DNA of 64,000 bases from NCBI GenBank assembly GCA_900095095.1, contig FMBT01000522.1, positions 1 to 64,000 on the forward strand, given 5' to 3'. Position numbers and translations under genes: made by a program. How positions within the stretch are numbered: position 1 is the first letter of the stretch; each line of letters opens with the position of its first letter. The stretch is from Fragilariopsis cylindrus CCMP1102. Its lineage: Eukaryota; Bacillariophyta; Bacillariophyceae; Bacillariales; Bacillariaceae. The notes under the pieces were generated by a model that had not been told where the DNA came from, ran no database searches, and saw only the letters and a list, made by a program, of their open reading frames with translations. Positions 10,966-23,440 of this stretch are shown one piece after another.

Positions 10966-13900
10966 CTAATCTAAACCGGCCGATTGGACAACAGCCATAA
11001 TCAATGCCAACAAGTTTGTACCAGCAAAAGCATCCCCTGATGGGTATTCCTTTTCGAGATACGCAACGGCCCTTGCTGCTTCCAAAGCTTTGGAGAGCGG
11101 AAAATTCGAAGGCGGCGCTCCCCAGTTCGGTGTTACCTTCTCTCGTAGCGCCTGTGATGCCTTCTCGACGGCACTTTTATAGTTGATTGGTGTCCACGTA
11201 CTACTTATTGACCCATCATCTGTTTTGGTCTTTTCTAGAAATCTTCCCGGTGGATTTCTCTGGTTCCGTTGGACCGCCTGTACAATTGCCTTCGCAACAA
11301 GTAATTTGGTGTGTTTGGGACAGCTCCGATATAATTGCCGATTACTACGAACCAATCTACGGAACCTGTACGAAAAAGGAGAAATTGTTAGACTGATTCA
11401 TGCATTCAATTTAAGGAAGATGGAAAAGCATACCAAAAAAATAATACACAGCAAAATAATCACTCACCACTCATTACCTGGGTGCTCGTTGGTCAGAGCC
11501 CCGCGACCACAAAGAACATCCTGGAGATGAAGGAAAGAATGTAGGGGAATGAAATCACATCAAAAATTGCCGTACAAAGTGAGATGAAATGTTGTTGTTT
11601 TAATGAGAAACACGGAAAACAGGGTCGAGTCGAGATCAGTCGAGTCCAGTCTAGTTGGTCACTGTATCTTTGTGGTCATCGTAGTAAATTAAGAGTACTT
11701 ACATGTATATGCGGATCGGTAACTGGTGATTGTCCGTACAAATATGTTTCCAATACTTGACCATTAATTTCCATAGGTGCACTCAGAATTTTGCCATTAT
11801 GAAGTATGTTGCTATTGTAATTATGGTTGGGTGAGATTTCTTGTTCCTGCTGTGTATTTTGTTGATTTTGATTAGTACTTGCTATTTGGGGAGGAGGCTT
11901 GGTGTTGTTTTCGTTACTTTTGCTGTTATCAGTCTCGTCTTCGTCTTCGTCTTCGTCTTCCTCTTTTCCTTGGGCTTGCTTTTTCTTAAGCGGTAACTGT
12001 CTTCTTAGTCCACTCGGTGACGACTTTCTCTTCTTTTTTGAAGACGAAGATCCGTCTTCTTCATCTATTGAATCTACTGATGGAGATTCTTCGCCAGTCG
12101 ATGGTGGTGCAGGAGGACTCGACGATGTCGATGGAGATTTGCCAATTCCGAGCGCCAGTAGAGCCGCTACGGCATCGCCATCATCCGATCTTATAGCTTT
12201 AGAAGCGACTCCTTTACCTGTCGATTTTGTCGCCGGCGCAGTCTTACTTGTCTTCTTTTTCTTCTTCTTGGTACCACTAGTTGTTTTGCCCGAAGATTTT
12301 TTACTATTTGATGTACCGTTCGATGAAGAGGATTGAGTCTTAACGAATGGAACCGGAGGAACAGTGTGATTTCCCATGCTATTGTTGCCATAAGCATGAT
12401 TATTATTGTTGTTGTTGCTATTATTATTACTTGCGTTGGTGGCAGCATGTGCGTGTTGGGCGGCGGCAAAAGCGGCAGCATGGTGATGATGTTGATTGAA
12501 TCGACCACTGGTATCGTAGTTGTTCATAACACCCCCATCAACACCACCACCCCCACCAATATTAGCACCGGCAGCAGCGTAACTTTGTAATTCCTTTACC
12601 ATTGCAGCAGTAGCGTTGATGTTTGCAACAGCAGCAGCAGCGTGATGCTGATTGTGTTGTCCTCCCGGCCCACCGGGCGATGACATTGGACCACCATGAC
12701 CCCCACTGAAGTTATTAGTATTTCCGTTGTTGTTGTTATTGTTGTTGTTTTCGTTTTTGTTGTCGCCGTTGTTTTCTCCCTCGGGCGAAGTTGGTGGCGC
12801 CAACAAGATATGCGAGCATAAAGTTAATAGTTGACGTTCTTGTTGTTGAATCCGATCCTGGAGATGAGAAATGTACACGTCTTGATGTGGCTCTCCTCCT
12901 CCACCTCCGCCGCCACCACTGCCTCCTCCAGCATTTGTTGGTGGAGGGAACGGAGGATGAGGAGGAGGAAAATCGCCACCCCCACGTCCTTCCGGTCCCA
13001 TACGATTGTTATTCTGATTGTTATTCTGATTGTTATTCTGATTGTTATTCGGATTGTTATTCGGATTGTTATTCGGATTGTTATTCTGTTTGTTCCAATT
13101 ATTCGTGCCACTACCACCACCACCACTATTCGCGTTCGATGGACCATATGATGGAATACCATTATTTCCACCACCACCGCCGCCGCCACCTCCCCCACGT
13201 TGTTGATTCATTATGTGTTCTAATAGGACTGGATTAAATGTCCCGGCTGCGGCGGCAAAGGCGGCGGGATGATTACTAAAATTACTGCTATTACCAACCG
13301 ATGGGTTGTTCATTCCTCCTCCTCCTCCTCTACCACCACCAGGACCATAGCCTCTGGTTTCATTACTGTTGTTGTTGTTATTATTATTACTAGTATTATT
13401 ATTATTATTGTTGTTGTTATTATTGGCGGCACTCGCGGCTGCCATCCTAACAAATTGAGCGGCATGGTACTTCATTGCCTCATCGGAATTGGAGGGAGGG
13501 GAAAACTGAGAATGAATAGGAGGATAATTCGATGACGGTGGGTGTTGTTGTTGCTGTTGTTGTGATTGTGGCGTCATCGGTTGTGGCGGTGATGGACCTT
13601 GCTTCTTCTTATTATTATTATTATTATTCGATTTTGTTGTTTTGAATGTTACGCTATTCGAAGTAGGCACCGTTGCATCACTATTTGATAGTACATCCGT
13701 AACAGCGGTAGATGATGACGCGCTGCTGCTATTTACACCATTATTTACACTCGTAGTATTCGTATTATTATTATTAGGCAATGCTGACGATGATGAAGGT
13801 GGTACTGGTGATGTTGGTCCTCTTCCTCTTCCTCCTCCTCCTCCAGCAACAATATCGGCTGCGTTGTAATACGGATGATGGACCATCCTACTGTGCGCGG

Positions 13901-15664
13901 CGGCCATGGCGGCCATTTCAGCAGCACTATTCGCATTATGAAAGGGATGACCACTCGGTGAATGGTTAGGAGGATGACCACGATGTTGTCCTAGATTGTA
14001 AGTACCATCGGGAAGAGCACCACCACTTTCACCACTAAAACCACCTGCCTCTCCTCCGACCATAGCTGCTGCCACAGCTTCGACACTGACTGTTGGATTA
14101 AATCCTTTGGAGAGCATCAGACCCGCCACGGTGGCCGGTGCACCTTCTCGTAATGCCTGTCTAGTTTTATCTAATGCCTTTTGTGTACCGATATTGTACC
14201 ACAATTTAGAGGATCCATTTTGTTTTAGGAATCGACCCGGTGGTTCACGATCACGTACGGTAGTAACAATCAATTTCGAAAATTGTTCTTTTTGTGGCTT
14301 GGGACATCGAACATATGCCAATTTATGATGCCGAACAAGTGAACGAAACTGTGTATTATTTTATTTATTTAAAGTAGTTTATGCGAACCATGGGAAAAAA
14401 GAAAGCGAAACAAGTGAAAGACGACGAAGATGAGATAAACGAAAAAAACGGTGAGTGTTTGCTTTTCTGGTATGGTAATAATTTATATAACAAATCCTTA
14501 GCGACAGTGAATCAAAAAAGGATTGATTATATTATTGATTGATATGAATTTTTTGTTAAATTAATTACTTACGTATTCATTACCAGGATGATGATTCACA
14601 GAATTTCCACGTCCCGATAAGACATCATGATCGTGTGGAGTTGCAATCCCACCGGTACTATCTTCCGCTCCCACCACTGCATCATCATCGGTGGAGGATG
14701 ATGATACGTTTTTTTGGGAGGAGGATGGTGGTGGTGGTGGAGGAGGTGGTGGCTGTGGTGGTAATGGTAATGGTAATGGTGGTGTTGTTGATTTCGATTT
14801 CGATTTTGGTACCACTCCTCCTGCACCGATAATAGCCGAAGCCAACAAAACCGACTTGGATGTTTCTTCATTTTTATCCTCCCCCTTCTTTTCAGTAACA
14901 TCATGTGTAGTACTCTTGGTGGAGGAGAGTGGAATCGGTACCTGTGTCGATGGAATAGAAGGATTTGTTGCTGTTGCTGCTGTTGTTGCTGCTGTTGAAT
15001 TAGTAGTAGATGTAACTTCTAGTGATTTTTCGTAGGGTGATTTTTCATTTTTGGTGGTTTCGTCATCCTCCGTTCCTTGATCTTCCTTTTTAATGACATC
15101 ACTACTAAGTTTCTTGATTCCATCAGCAGCTGCCTCAGATGTTATGGATAAGTCTTGCTTTTTAATAGAAGGTATAGCAGCAGCTGTGGTTGCTGTAACT
15201 GTGGTTGCGGCTGTAGCTTTTACAGCGGATAATGTCGTGGATGCTGCTGCTGCTGCTGTTGTACCTACTGCTGATATTTTTTCATCTGCAGGAGGAGTAG
15301 TTGATGCAGACGTTGCCGTTCCTGATTCGACTACGGATGCCGGTTTCGGAGCAGCAGCTGCTGGTTCCTGTTCTTTTTTATCTTCTTGGTGTTGTTTTGG
15401 GGAGGATGATTTTAGTGGAGGCGGCTGTTGATGAGATAATGTTGAGTAGTCCTGTTCTTCTTCTTCTCCTTTTGATGAGTTTGAATCCTTGTTGGTCTTG
15501 ATAATGTCGCCATTGCTATTGCTATTGCCATTGTCAACAACAACAACAACAACAACACCGTCACCGTCCTTCTTCGGCTTCGGAGTAGTATCGGTAGACG
15601 CGGTAGCAGAAGCGCTTGTATCCGGTGAGTTGTTGCCGGTGGGAGGTGGCAGTGGCGATGACAT
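10966..15664 (-). CDS. protein with two DUF6824-type domains, four exons
   Basis: Exons 15664-14573, 14348-11703, 11520-11468 and 11365-10966 join in frame with GT-AG junctions (4191 nt, 1396 residues). Domain 1 spans the first junction: D-V-L-S-G-R-G-N-S-V-N-H-H-P-G-N-E-Y, then F-R-S-L-V-R, ending P-P-G-R-F-L-K and K-T-R-Q-A-L-R-E-G-A-P. Domain 2 is near the C-terminus: D-V-L-C-G-R-G-A-L-T-N-E-H-P-G-N-E-W, then F-R-R-L-V-R, and P-P-G-R-F-L-E and A-S-Q-A-L-R-E-K. Between them lies about 850 residues of Gly/Asn/Gln/Ser-rich low-complexity sequence. DUF6824 is abundant in diatoms and has no proven function; a nuclear or nucleic-acid role is a guess. The start is the ATG at 15664; the frame further upstream opens with GTG. 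Confidence 0.85.
13010..13090. repeat. 12-bp coding microsatellite (Asn-Asn-Asn-Gln/Pro array)
   Basis: Seven tandem copies of a 12-base unit (TGATTGTTATTC, with a CGGATTGTTATT variant) lie inside exon 2 of the DUF6824 gene. On the coding strand they give repeats of N-N-N-Q and N-N-N-P. The unit keeps the frame, so length changes would not break the protein. Confidence 0.85.
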
Positions 15665-17033
15665 CTTAAATGTATTCACACCGTTATTTATCTTTCTATT
15701 ATTTGTTGTCTGAAGAGCCCATAATATGATTTAACAGTAGTTAGTTGTTATAATAGTAGAAGAAGGAAAATGAAGTGAAGAGATGGTATTAGTATTAAAA
15801 GATATTGGTACACACAACCCTGTATGACAATAAATACCAAGACTCGATTTTTCAAATCCACCGAACCGAAGGAAACTAACTGATCGTGTCAGCGGAACCA
15901 ACCTGCTTACTACTGTACTGGCTAGAAGGAGTAGTGTCCCAAAACTAATTACTTACTTTTTTATGGATAGGTATACTGGTAACTTTTATAATGTTGTGTA
16001 GGTTGTATAAGAGGGAGATAGAAAGAGTGACTTTAAGGGAGATAGAAAGAGTGACTCTAAGGTGTGTAACAGTGTGTGCGAGTGAACATGCATGCAATGT
16101 TTAGTAGTGTACAGTAGGCGAATGCGCAAACAATAAAAGCCTTGTTGGTTAAACGTGAAACTATTTATTTACGCACGGTAATTATGAATCGAATCACAGT
16201 GCGCAACTACGAAGTGTGAAAAATCACGTACAAATAACACGCTGATTACTTTACGATCTGTCTGTTGTCTGTGATGAAAAAAAATTCTGCTCGTTTCTGC
16301 TCGTAAAGACACCGAACTGTCTTGAAATGTGAATTATGGATGGAAATTGCTGTCCGGCTCCCGTGATAAATGACGAAGAAGAACCAAAGTAATTCATCGC
16401 TCGTGCAAAAATGCGTCAAAAGATCGTCGAGTCACGCATGAAATTTTTGTTTTGTTAAGCCTACGCACGACTATGGTACATTTTGTAATCGTGGTGAGAT
16501 CATGAAATAATAGCACGTTGAGGTTGGCTGACCGGTGCGAATGAGAGGCGATGAGTCGAGTGAGTCGGCGAAAGTTGAGTCAGAATGCATTCTTCTGCTT
16601 CCCTACTAGTACAATGATACAGCAGTAGAGTAACTACAAAGCTATTAGGCTATGATAAGGTGTATTCTCGGCGTCATGTTTTGCTACTTCGTACTCTTTA
16701 TTCTGTGTTATAGGTTTTTTTTTATTGAAAAGAGGATATCATAGAAACAAACATAGAGTCGGCAACACGTTTTATTGCATGTCATCCATTGAGTAGTAAT
16801 AATAGGCAAAAATATTGTAGTAGTTATGATAATAATATATAATATGTAGTAATAAATGATTTTTAGTATTTAACTTTTATTTAGATTTTTTTAACGTTGT
16901 TTTGGTTGTGAATCAATAAATGCTTGTTTCCCACTGGAAGTGAGTGGGTGCGGTGGGGGTGGGGGTGATGATGGTGTAGTGATGGTCACATGATGCGTAT
17001 TCATTCATTCATTCATTACTGCTACTTATTTAT
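15665..17033. other. long intergenic region with GAGTC-type motifs
   Basis: 1.37 kb upstream of the DUF6824 gene and downstream of the decarboxylase gene; both are on the minus strand. A short direct repeat, GGGAGATAGAAAGAGTGACT, occurs at 16010 and 16037. GAGTCGAGTGAGTC-like text is at 16553. AT-rich sequence near 16790-16880 and a (CATT)n run at 17000-17018 are next to the decarboxylase stop. No gene is seen. Confidence 0.5.
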
Positions 17034-18704
17034 TTACAATGAAGCTACGCGATCATCATTATTCTCGTCGTCATCAGTAGTGTTTGCTGCTTCCGGTGCA
17101 TCCCATGGTAATAATGTACCACTATATCCTTCACTTAAATATGGATTGGTACGTGGACTCATTTGAATTAAAATTTCCGAATCACGATCGACACCAATCA
17201 CTTGTGGTACTGTTCTGGAACAATGTCTGGACCATAATCCGTAGGCATTGGATCCGGTATTTAACAGTAAAATTTCATCCTCTTCTTCTAATTTAGGAAA
17301 TTGTATTTGTTGTTGTAAATAATCACCCGCAAAGCATAATGGACCAGCAATATCCGTTAATGTATGTGGTCGTAATGCGGCAGCACCCATTGGTAAAAAT
17401 TCAATGCCACGTCCATTTCCGGTATAGATATCACGTAAAAACATATCCGCACCTAAATGGATATAACAAACACGTGTCTGATCACGTTGTAAGGTATATT
17501 CAATCTGTGAATAGACATATCCAGAATAAAAATACGACCATTGTCCAAATTCTGTCACTAATTTCATATTATTTTCCCATAAGGCGGGTGCCGCTTTTTT
17601 TAATTCCGAAACATAATATTCCATCCTCGAGGTCTCTTCTTCGGTCGGTGATTCGTGATTTTCTAATATTTCTGGACGTAATCCACCACCAATATCTACA
17701 CCCACAATGGATCGATCCGTGATACCAGCCTCTAATAACATAGTATTGGCTTCGGTGGCAAAATCCACCACCGAGGCAATCGCACCCACCGCCACCGTTA
17801 AATCTTCCATTGCGGTACCCGAATGGACATGTAATTGTGTGACAGGATACTCTCGAATGGCATCTAATATTGCTTGCTTACTACAAATGGGTGTACCAAA
17901 TTTCGATTCATCTCCGGATACTTGAAACATTTCGGGTGTACCAGTATCGACTAAGGGATTAATCCGTAATCCTACGACAAAATTCGGATTTTGGGGAATT
18001 CGATCTAATTCTTCTAAGGAATTCACATTTAATAAGATACCATGCAATTGTGGATTTTCATGACAAATACGTATTTCATGTCGTGTCTTCACCGGTGAAT
18101 CAAACACAATGTTCGGTCCTGGACAACCAGCATTCATGGCTAAATACACTTCCTCCATGGAGGCACATTCTAACCCAAATCCCCATTCGACCAATTGCCG
18201 TAGTATGGCAGGATGTGGATTGGTTTTCACGGCAATGGCATGCAAACAATTCTGATGATCTGTTTTTGTAAATGCTTGTTTTAAATGTTGTAAATATTTT
18301 CGATGCTGTGTCCAGGAATGAAATATTAATGCCGTATCTTCTGGACCAATCATATCTAGTTTCTTGGCTTGTTCAATGGCCCAATAGGCTTCCTCCTTGA
18401 CAGGACTACTTTGTGCAGCAGCAGGGGTGGACGACGACGACGACGACGACATATTTCTTGTTGTTGTTGAAAGAATGCTAGTGGTCGATGCCGAGGGATG
18501 ACGACAACGATCAAAAGAAATGGAGCTACTCTTCGTGGTCGAGGAGGATGCGTTGTTTGTTGATGATAAAGATGACGACGAATATGACGCGAAGGTACGA
18601 GATGCGGTAGAAACAATGCCTTTATGACTATTCTTGGTAATGGCAGTAGCAGTAGTATAGGAATTGATCAAGGCGGCTCTTGTCGTCAATAATTTACTCA
18701 ACAT
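17034..18704 (-). CDS. PLP-dependent ornithine/diaminopimelate-type decarboxylase
   Basis: Fold-type III PLP enzyme that decarboxylates a basic amino acid (ornithine, arginine or diaminopimelate), feeding polyamine or lysine metabolism. 556 residues from the ATG at 18704; the longer frame begins with GTG. The PLP lysine is K160 in A-I-A-V-K-T-N-P-H-P. Other family marks are L-H-V-H-S-G, the phosphate-binding V-D-I-G-G-G-L, E-F-G-Q-W in place of E-P-G-R, G-P-L-C-F-A-G-D (the C-x-x-x-D substrate motif) and N-A-Y-G. Residues 1-100 are Ser/Thr/Arg-rich with few acids and could be a mitochondrial or plastid presequence. Substrate is uncertain: the changed E-F-G-Q-W motif argues against classical diaminopimelate decarboxylase. 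Long-chain polyamines serve silica formation in diatoms, so an ornithine-type role would fit, but that is inference. Confidence 0.85.
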   Translation of the reverse strand: MLSKLLTTRAALINSYTTATAITKNSHKGIVSTASRTFASYSSSSLSSTNNASSSTTKSSSISFDRCRHPSASTTSILSTTTRNMSSSSSSSTPAAAQSSPVKEEAYWAIEQAKKLDMIGPEDTALIFHSWTQHRKYLQHLKQAFTKTDHQNCLHAIAVKTNPHPAILRQLVEWGFGLECASMEEVYLAMNAGCPGPNIVFDSPVKTRHEIRICHENPQLHGILLNVNSLEELDRIPQNPNFVVGLRINPLVDTGTPEMFQVSGDESKFGTPICSKQAILDAIREYPVTQLHVHSGTAMEDLTVAVGAIASVVDFATEANTMLLEAGITDRSIVGVDIGGGLRPEILENHESPTEEETSRMEYYVSELKKAAPALWENNMKLVTEFGQWSYFYSGYVYSQIEYTLQRDQTRVCYIHLGADMFLRDIYTGNGRGIEFLPMGAAALRPHTLTDIAGPLCFAGDYLQQQIQFPKLEEEDEILLLNTGSNAYGLWSRHCSRTVPQVIGVDRDSEILIQMSPRTNPYLSEGYSGTLLPWDAPEAANTTDDDENNDDRVASL

Positions 18705-19850
18705 AATATTTGAGTAAGCTTGCACTTTTCGTTTAGCTTTGCTTGCACTTTTTTCTTGTTGGTTACCGTACAGTAATGATTTCGGCGGTCTCGTATTATT
18801 TAATGCCTTGCTTGTTATTAATGTCTGAGAACGAGGTGAATGATGAGTCGAAATCGAGTCGTCGAGTCAATATTACCGTATGGTGTTCAGAGAAGTATTT
18901 ATTGTACGAAGACAACAATGCTGCCAGCAACAGATTTTTGTGTTTGTGCGCTTATACTGTTTTTCGCGGTAGTATCATTTTTAACACAAAGAATCTGTTG
19001 GTTTTGCAGTGGCGACCCATCCGATGTTGTGTTCTCATATTTTTAAATACTTTTTTTGTATTTCACGATTGTTTACGACCTCGTAAATAATAATATACGA
19101 AGTCGCAAATTGGACGCTACTACTAGTAGAGCTCGAACTGAGATTCTTATCACGATAATTTCACGAAACGAGTGGTCGTAAATGGGTTTCCTCAATTCCA
19201 AGTGTGGAAATTTCATGCTTTTCTCTTATCTTTTGATACTTTTTAGCCTTCTTTCTTCTTCTCCCTCCAACCAATCAATCAGAACAAATAATAAAAGGGC
19301 CTTACCGTACGTGGAAGAAGTCAATCCGAACTTTTCGCGCATTTATTTTATGATCAATGTTACTACGCGCGTTTTCGATATTTGGGGAGGGGTCAACAAG
19401 GGTTAAGGTTTTGTGAGAGATGGCAGGCGATATTTTCAGTTTTTTGCTAGTACGTTGAACGCATCATGAAAAAAGTAGAACACACTTTTTTAGAATGAAG
19501 GAATCGAAATCGAATCAAGAATTTTGTGTTGGAAGAAAACGGTAGATTTTTCTTTAGAACAGAGAGAGAGAAAAAGCAATGATCAATGAGCGAGTCGAGT
19601 CAAGTATCGAATACAATTGGTAGCTAGATTAACAGAATCGTCAGTGTGTGCAGAATCGAATCGAATCAATCTACAAATTAATTGCAGCGTCTCAGTGGTT
19701 TTGTCCTAATCCGAACGTCCAGTATTGCTGAGCTATTAGCTGAAGAAAGATATATATATATATATCTTTAAAAAAAGGAAAAGTCCTGTCTTGACTATAA
19801 CACGTACCAACTGTGCTGTACTGTACTGTACTGTACTGTACTGTACTACG
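18705..19850. promoter_or_regulatory. divergent intergenic region, decarboxylase / J-domain gene
   Basis: 1.15 kb between two divergent start codons. It holds GAGTCGAAATCGAGTCGTCGAGTC at 18845-18868, GAGCGAGTCGAGTCAAG at 19587-19603 and GAATCGAATCGAATCAATC at 19653-19671, a (TA)n run at 19751-19764 and a (CTGTA)n run just before the J-gene ATG. The small frames at 18743-19090 and 19182-19406 lack family features; the second has a hydrophobic start but is not believed. Confidence 0.5.
19813..19847. repeat. (CTGTA)n microsatellite before the J-domain gene start
   Basis: Six or so tandem CTGTA units end four bases before the ATG at 19851, so they lie in the presumed 5' leader. Repeat length could affect the leader or the transcription start, but this is inference. 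Confidence 0.85.
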
Positions 19851-22800
19851 ATGGCCACCGAATTATTCAAAAATATCCTCAACAATGGTGTTGGTGGTAG
19901 GAGCATGAGTAGTATTGGAAATGACAATGACAATGACAATAATGACCAACAACAACATCTTGTAGCATTATTACAGGCATCTATACAATGCATTCACCAA
20001 CAACAACAGGGGAAGACGACGACAACGTGTCATTATCCAGTACTATATCAAACGATGGGAGCGTTACATCAATATACTGCTGCGATGTATGCAGGTATTT
20101 CTTCACAAGAATCAATGATGCAACCACAACCACAACCACAACAGCAGCAGTCAACAATCATTAATAATAATTCTTTTTCGACATCATCGTCGCGACCAGC
20201 ATTTGTGATACCAATAGTAGCTGCTGCTGCTACGGCAACTGAATCAAAGAAGGACGGCAATTATAATGATAGTAATGGTAACAACAACAACAACAACCAC
20301 CAAGAAGAAGAAGAAGAAGAAGACGACGATGATGCACCTCCTTTGGCCTATGGATGGGTAGAAGAATTATCACAATCACAATCTGCTAGTAGTAGTAGGA
20401 CAACAACTACGGACATTGTATGGAATCCAGTGTTGGCACTACTCGTTCAAAAAAAAGAACAACAAAATGATGATGAACCATGTTTGTGGATCACAAAAGA
20501 AGTTGTCTCGTCATCATCATCATCATCATCATCATCGTCATCATCATCATCATCATCATCATCATCGTATGTGGAGGAAGAGAATGATACAGAAAAAGGA
20601 AAAGAAACTACTAATAATAAGACCACAGAATTAGAAACAGTATGGAATATTCCATTACGAACAAGATTACAATCCTGTCACTATTTGAATTTTTATGGTG
20701 ATCATCGTGTTCTATTACAACTGAAGAAGAAACAACAACAACGACCACCAACAGCAACATCAACATCATCACAGCAAAATCAACAACAACAACAACAGCA
20801 GCAACAGCAGCAACAAATTGTGTTACGATGTCCATCCGCCTATACCGCTCAATCCTGGGTGGACTATTTAACAACGATAATAATGACGAACACGAAAACG
20901 AAAACAAAAGCAACACATCATGATCCAAATAATGATGATGGTATTATTCATCAAGGTATCGAATTAGAAATGATTGAATCATCATCATCGTCATTCCCTG
21001 CGTCGTCGTCATGTGATGATGATGATGATAACGATGATGACAATAACGATGACGTTGGTGATAATGAACATGATGATTCTTCCTCGTGTCATAGAAATGA
21101 TGATGATGGTAATGATCCAAAGAATCGTCCTACTGCTGATCGTCATCAACGTCGTCGTCGTCGTACCCGTATAATTAATGTTATTGATTCCGACGATGAT
21201 GATCAGGAGGAAGGAGGAGATTACAATGAGGATGATGATGATTTGATCTTGTCGAGGAGGATGACGACGACAACAACAAGAATAACAAAAAAATACGATT
21301 AGTGGTACAACTTCAAGAAAAAGCTGAAGATAGAAAATGTGCACAAAAAAAAATTGCGGAACAGGAAGTAGCAGCTATCGAACGACGACAAAAGAAGGAG
21401 CAAGAAGAGGAAGAACAACAAATCGAACATGCTGCTGCTGCTGCTGCTGCTGTACAACCTCCTACAATACCATTATTAACGGCAGCCGAAAAACAAAAAC
21501 AACGACTGGAACGTGAATTGGTAGCACGACAAAAAGCAGAAAAGGAACGTCGTCGTATTGAAGTGGAATACGAACAGGCAAAGAGGGATCGTACCGAACA
21601 ACGACGTCGTGACTTAGAGGAACAACGGAAGAAGGCACGAGAAGAACAACGGAAGAAAGATTTAAAAAGGAAACAAAAGTTTTTAGATTCGGAACAACGG
21701 AAAGCTGAAATGAAGGCATCGGCATTGAAAAAAATTACCTTGCCGCCTACTGCTAGTGGTGTATTTGTCTCTCCCGCGATGACGACGAAGGCGAAGACCA
21801 TGACAATCAACAATGTCGATGTTGACAAAAAGAAGGACGTCGTCAAAGGAGGAAGTGGTGGTAACAAAGATGGCGATTCTAAAACAAAGGGTAATTTATG
21901 GTTTAGCCTTGATAAGCAGATGTCGGCTTTTGATAAATCTGATAAAGAAAGAAAACAAGTGGAAGAAGATAAAAGGAAAGAAGAAGAAGAAGAGAAACTG
22001 AAAGCGAAAGCTACTGCTGATGAAGATCGAGAAGTAGACCCTGAACAAGTTAGAAAGAGAATTGCCGAAGAGGCACGTCAACGATTGATTCAAGAGGAAG
22101 TTGGAAAACGAGCAAAGGATGTCGCAGAAGCAAAGAAACAAGCAGAAGCTGCGAAACTTGCTGCTGTTCGTCCACAAACGGAACAGCAACGTCAAACGTG
22201 GATGGCTGTAAAGCAACAGCAAGGTGCTGGGGCTGGGGCTGGGGCTGCGACTCATCCGCAGGGTATCTCCTCGCCAGCGTATCAACAACATCAAAAACAA
22301 CGACCCCGATCTATATCTCCGACTCCTCCTGTGTATCATCAAAAACAGCAGCAGCAGCAGCAGCAGAGTTCAGCTTCCAGTCCTTATAATCTGACTCCTC
22401 CTTCTCATATGCACACTCAGTCTTGGGATCAAATAGGACAGCCGACGCATCAATCCCAGACTCTATTTCAACAGCAACAGCAACAAGCATCAGCTCAATA
22501 TCATCCAACGGCGCATGCAGCATCACAAAATCATCAGAACCAACAGCAACAACAACAACAATTCCGGCATGATTCAACCCAGCAAACTGAATCTTATGGT
22601 AGTGATCAATTACCTCCCTATCAATCACATCTAATACATCATCATCATCAACAACAACAACAAATGCATACGCAAGCTCCCACTCCGCATGCATCAAATC
22701 AACACGCACCTTCTCCCACGCCACCTCCGCAACAACAACAACAAGATACGGTCCAGCAGCATCAAAGTAATGGAATATCGACGGAATCAGTACTGAAGAA

Positions 22801-23161
22801 ACATATTCTCCTACAGTGGGGTCTTCAACCACCGGCGATGCAAATTCTGAAACCAGTTGGTCAACTTCTTTGTACCATCCAAACGGTTTATCCACCTGCA
22901 TTTGGAGTTGCTGCTCATAAATACTTCACAGGATGGACTGCTGTATCACAATCCGATATCTTATCATCTCCCTCCTCCGGAATTGTAGATGACGATAAAA
23001 TGAAGAAGACGGTACGTAGATGTCGTTTCTTTTTACATCCTGACAAGCTACCGCATGACTTGACAGACGATCAACGATTTATGTGCAAACTCTTGTGGGA
23101 TGTTATTAACGATGCATATGAAGATTATAAAAAGTCGAAAGAGGACTTAGATTGGTTGTAG
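19851..23161 (+). CDS. PH-like / coiled-coil / C-terminal J-domain protein; one apparent frameshift
   Basis: About 1103 residues. Residues 170-365 have a split PH-like segment (Y-G-W-V-E-E-L, L-C-W-I-like strands, then I-V-L-R-C-P-S-A-Y-T-A-Q-S-W-V-D-Y-L) interrupted by Ser and Gln runs. A Lys/Glu/Arg-rich coiled coil covers about 480-750, then a Gln/Pro-rich linker. The last 100 residues resemble a J-domain: R-R-C-R-F-F-L-H-P-D-K-L-P, then F-M-C-K-L-L-W-D-V-I-N-D-A-Y. This HPDK plus C-terminal position is like auxilin, which recruits Hsp70 to uncoat clathrin; PH plus J is a plausible membrane-trafficking protein, but that is inference. The reading frame breaks in the TTT run at 21242-21244: adding one T links D-D-F-D-L-V-E-E-D and makes the total divisible by three. 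Confidence 0.7.
20515..20568. repeat. (TCA)n coding microsatellite (poly-Ser)
   Basis: A run of TCATCA/TCG triplets inside the J-domain gene encodes about 18 consecutive Ser. It interrupts the PH-like segment and would be expected to vary in length between alleles. Confidence 0.85.
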
Positions 23162-23440
23162 TGTAAGAATCAAAGTTGTGTGGTCTATACATTGAATAGT
23201 CAAGGCATGTGATATCTATTAGAATAAAATAAAACCATATTAGATACAGGGTTTTTGTATAGAAGCTATCCAATAAAACAAGAACAAATCATTTTATTGG
23301 TGCAAGCTTATGTGCAGCATCTATCTATACTATACTATAGAATGAATCCATGTAGACTCTAAAACAAATAGAATGTCTTTCTAGATTGGTTCAAGTAGGG
23401 TATAATGGAGGTGTACGTCGTACTTTCTATTACCAAACAT
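23162..23440. other. intergenic, no gene seen
   Basis: AT-rich sequence downstream of the J-domain gene, with AATAAAATAAAAC at 23223, which may serve 3' processing. No repeat was found. Confidence 0.4.

Noticed and set aside
18743-19406. Two small plus-strand frames between the decarboxylase and J-domain genes
   Set aside because: No family feature, mixed composition, and they overlap the shared promoter region. The second has a hydrophobic start but nothing else.
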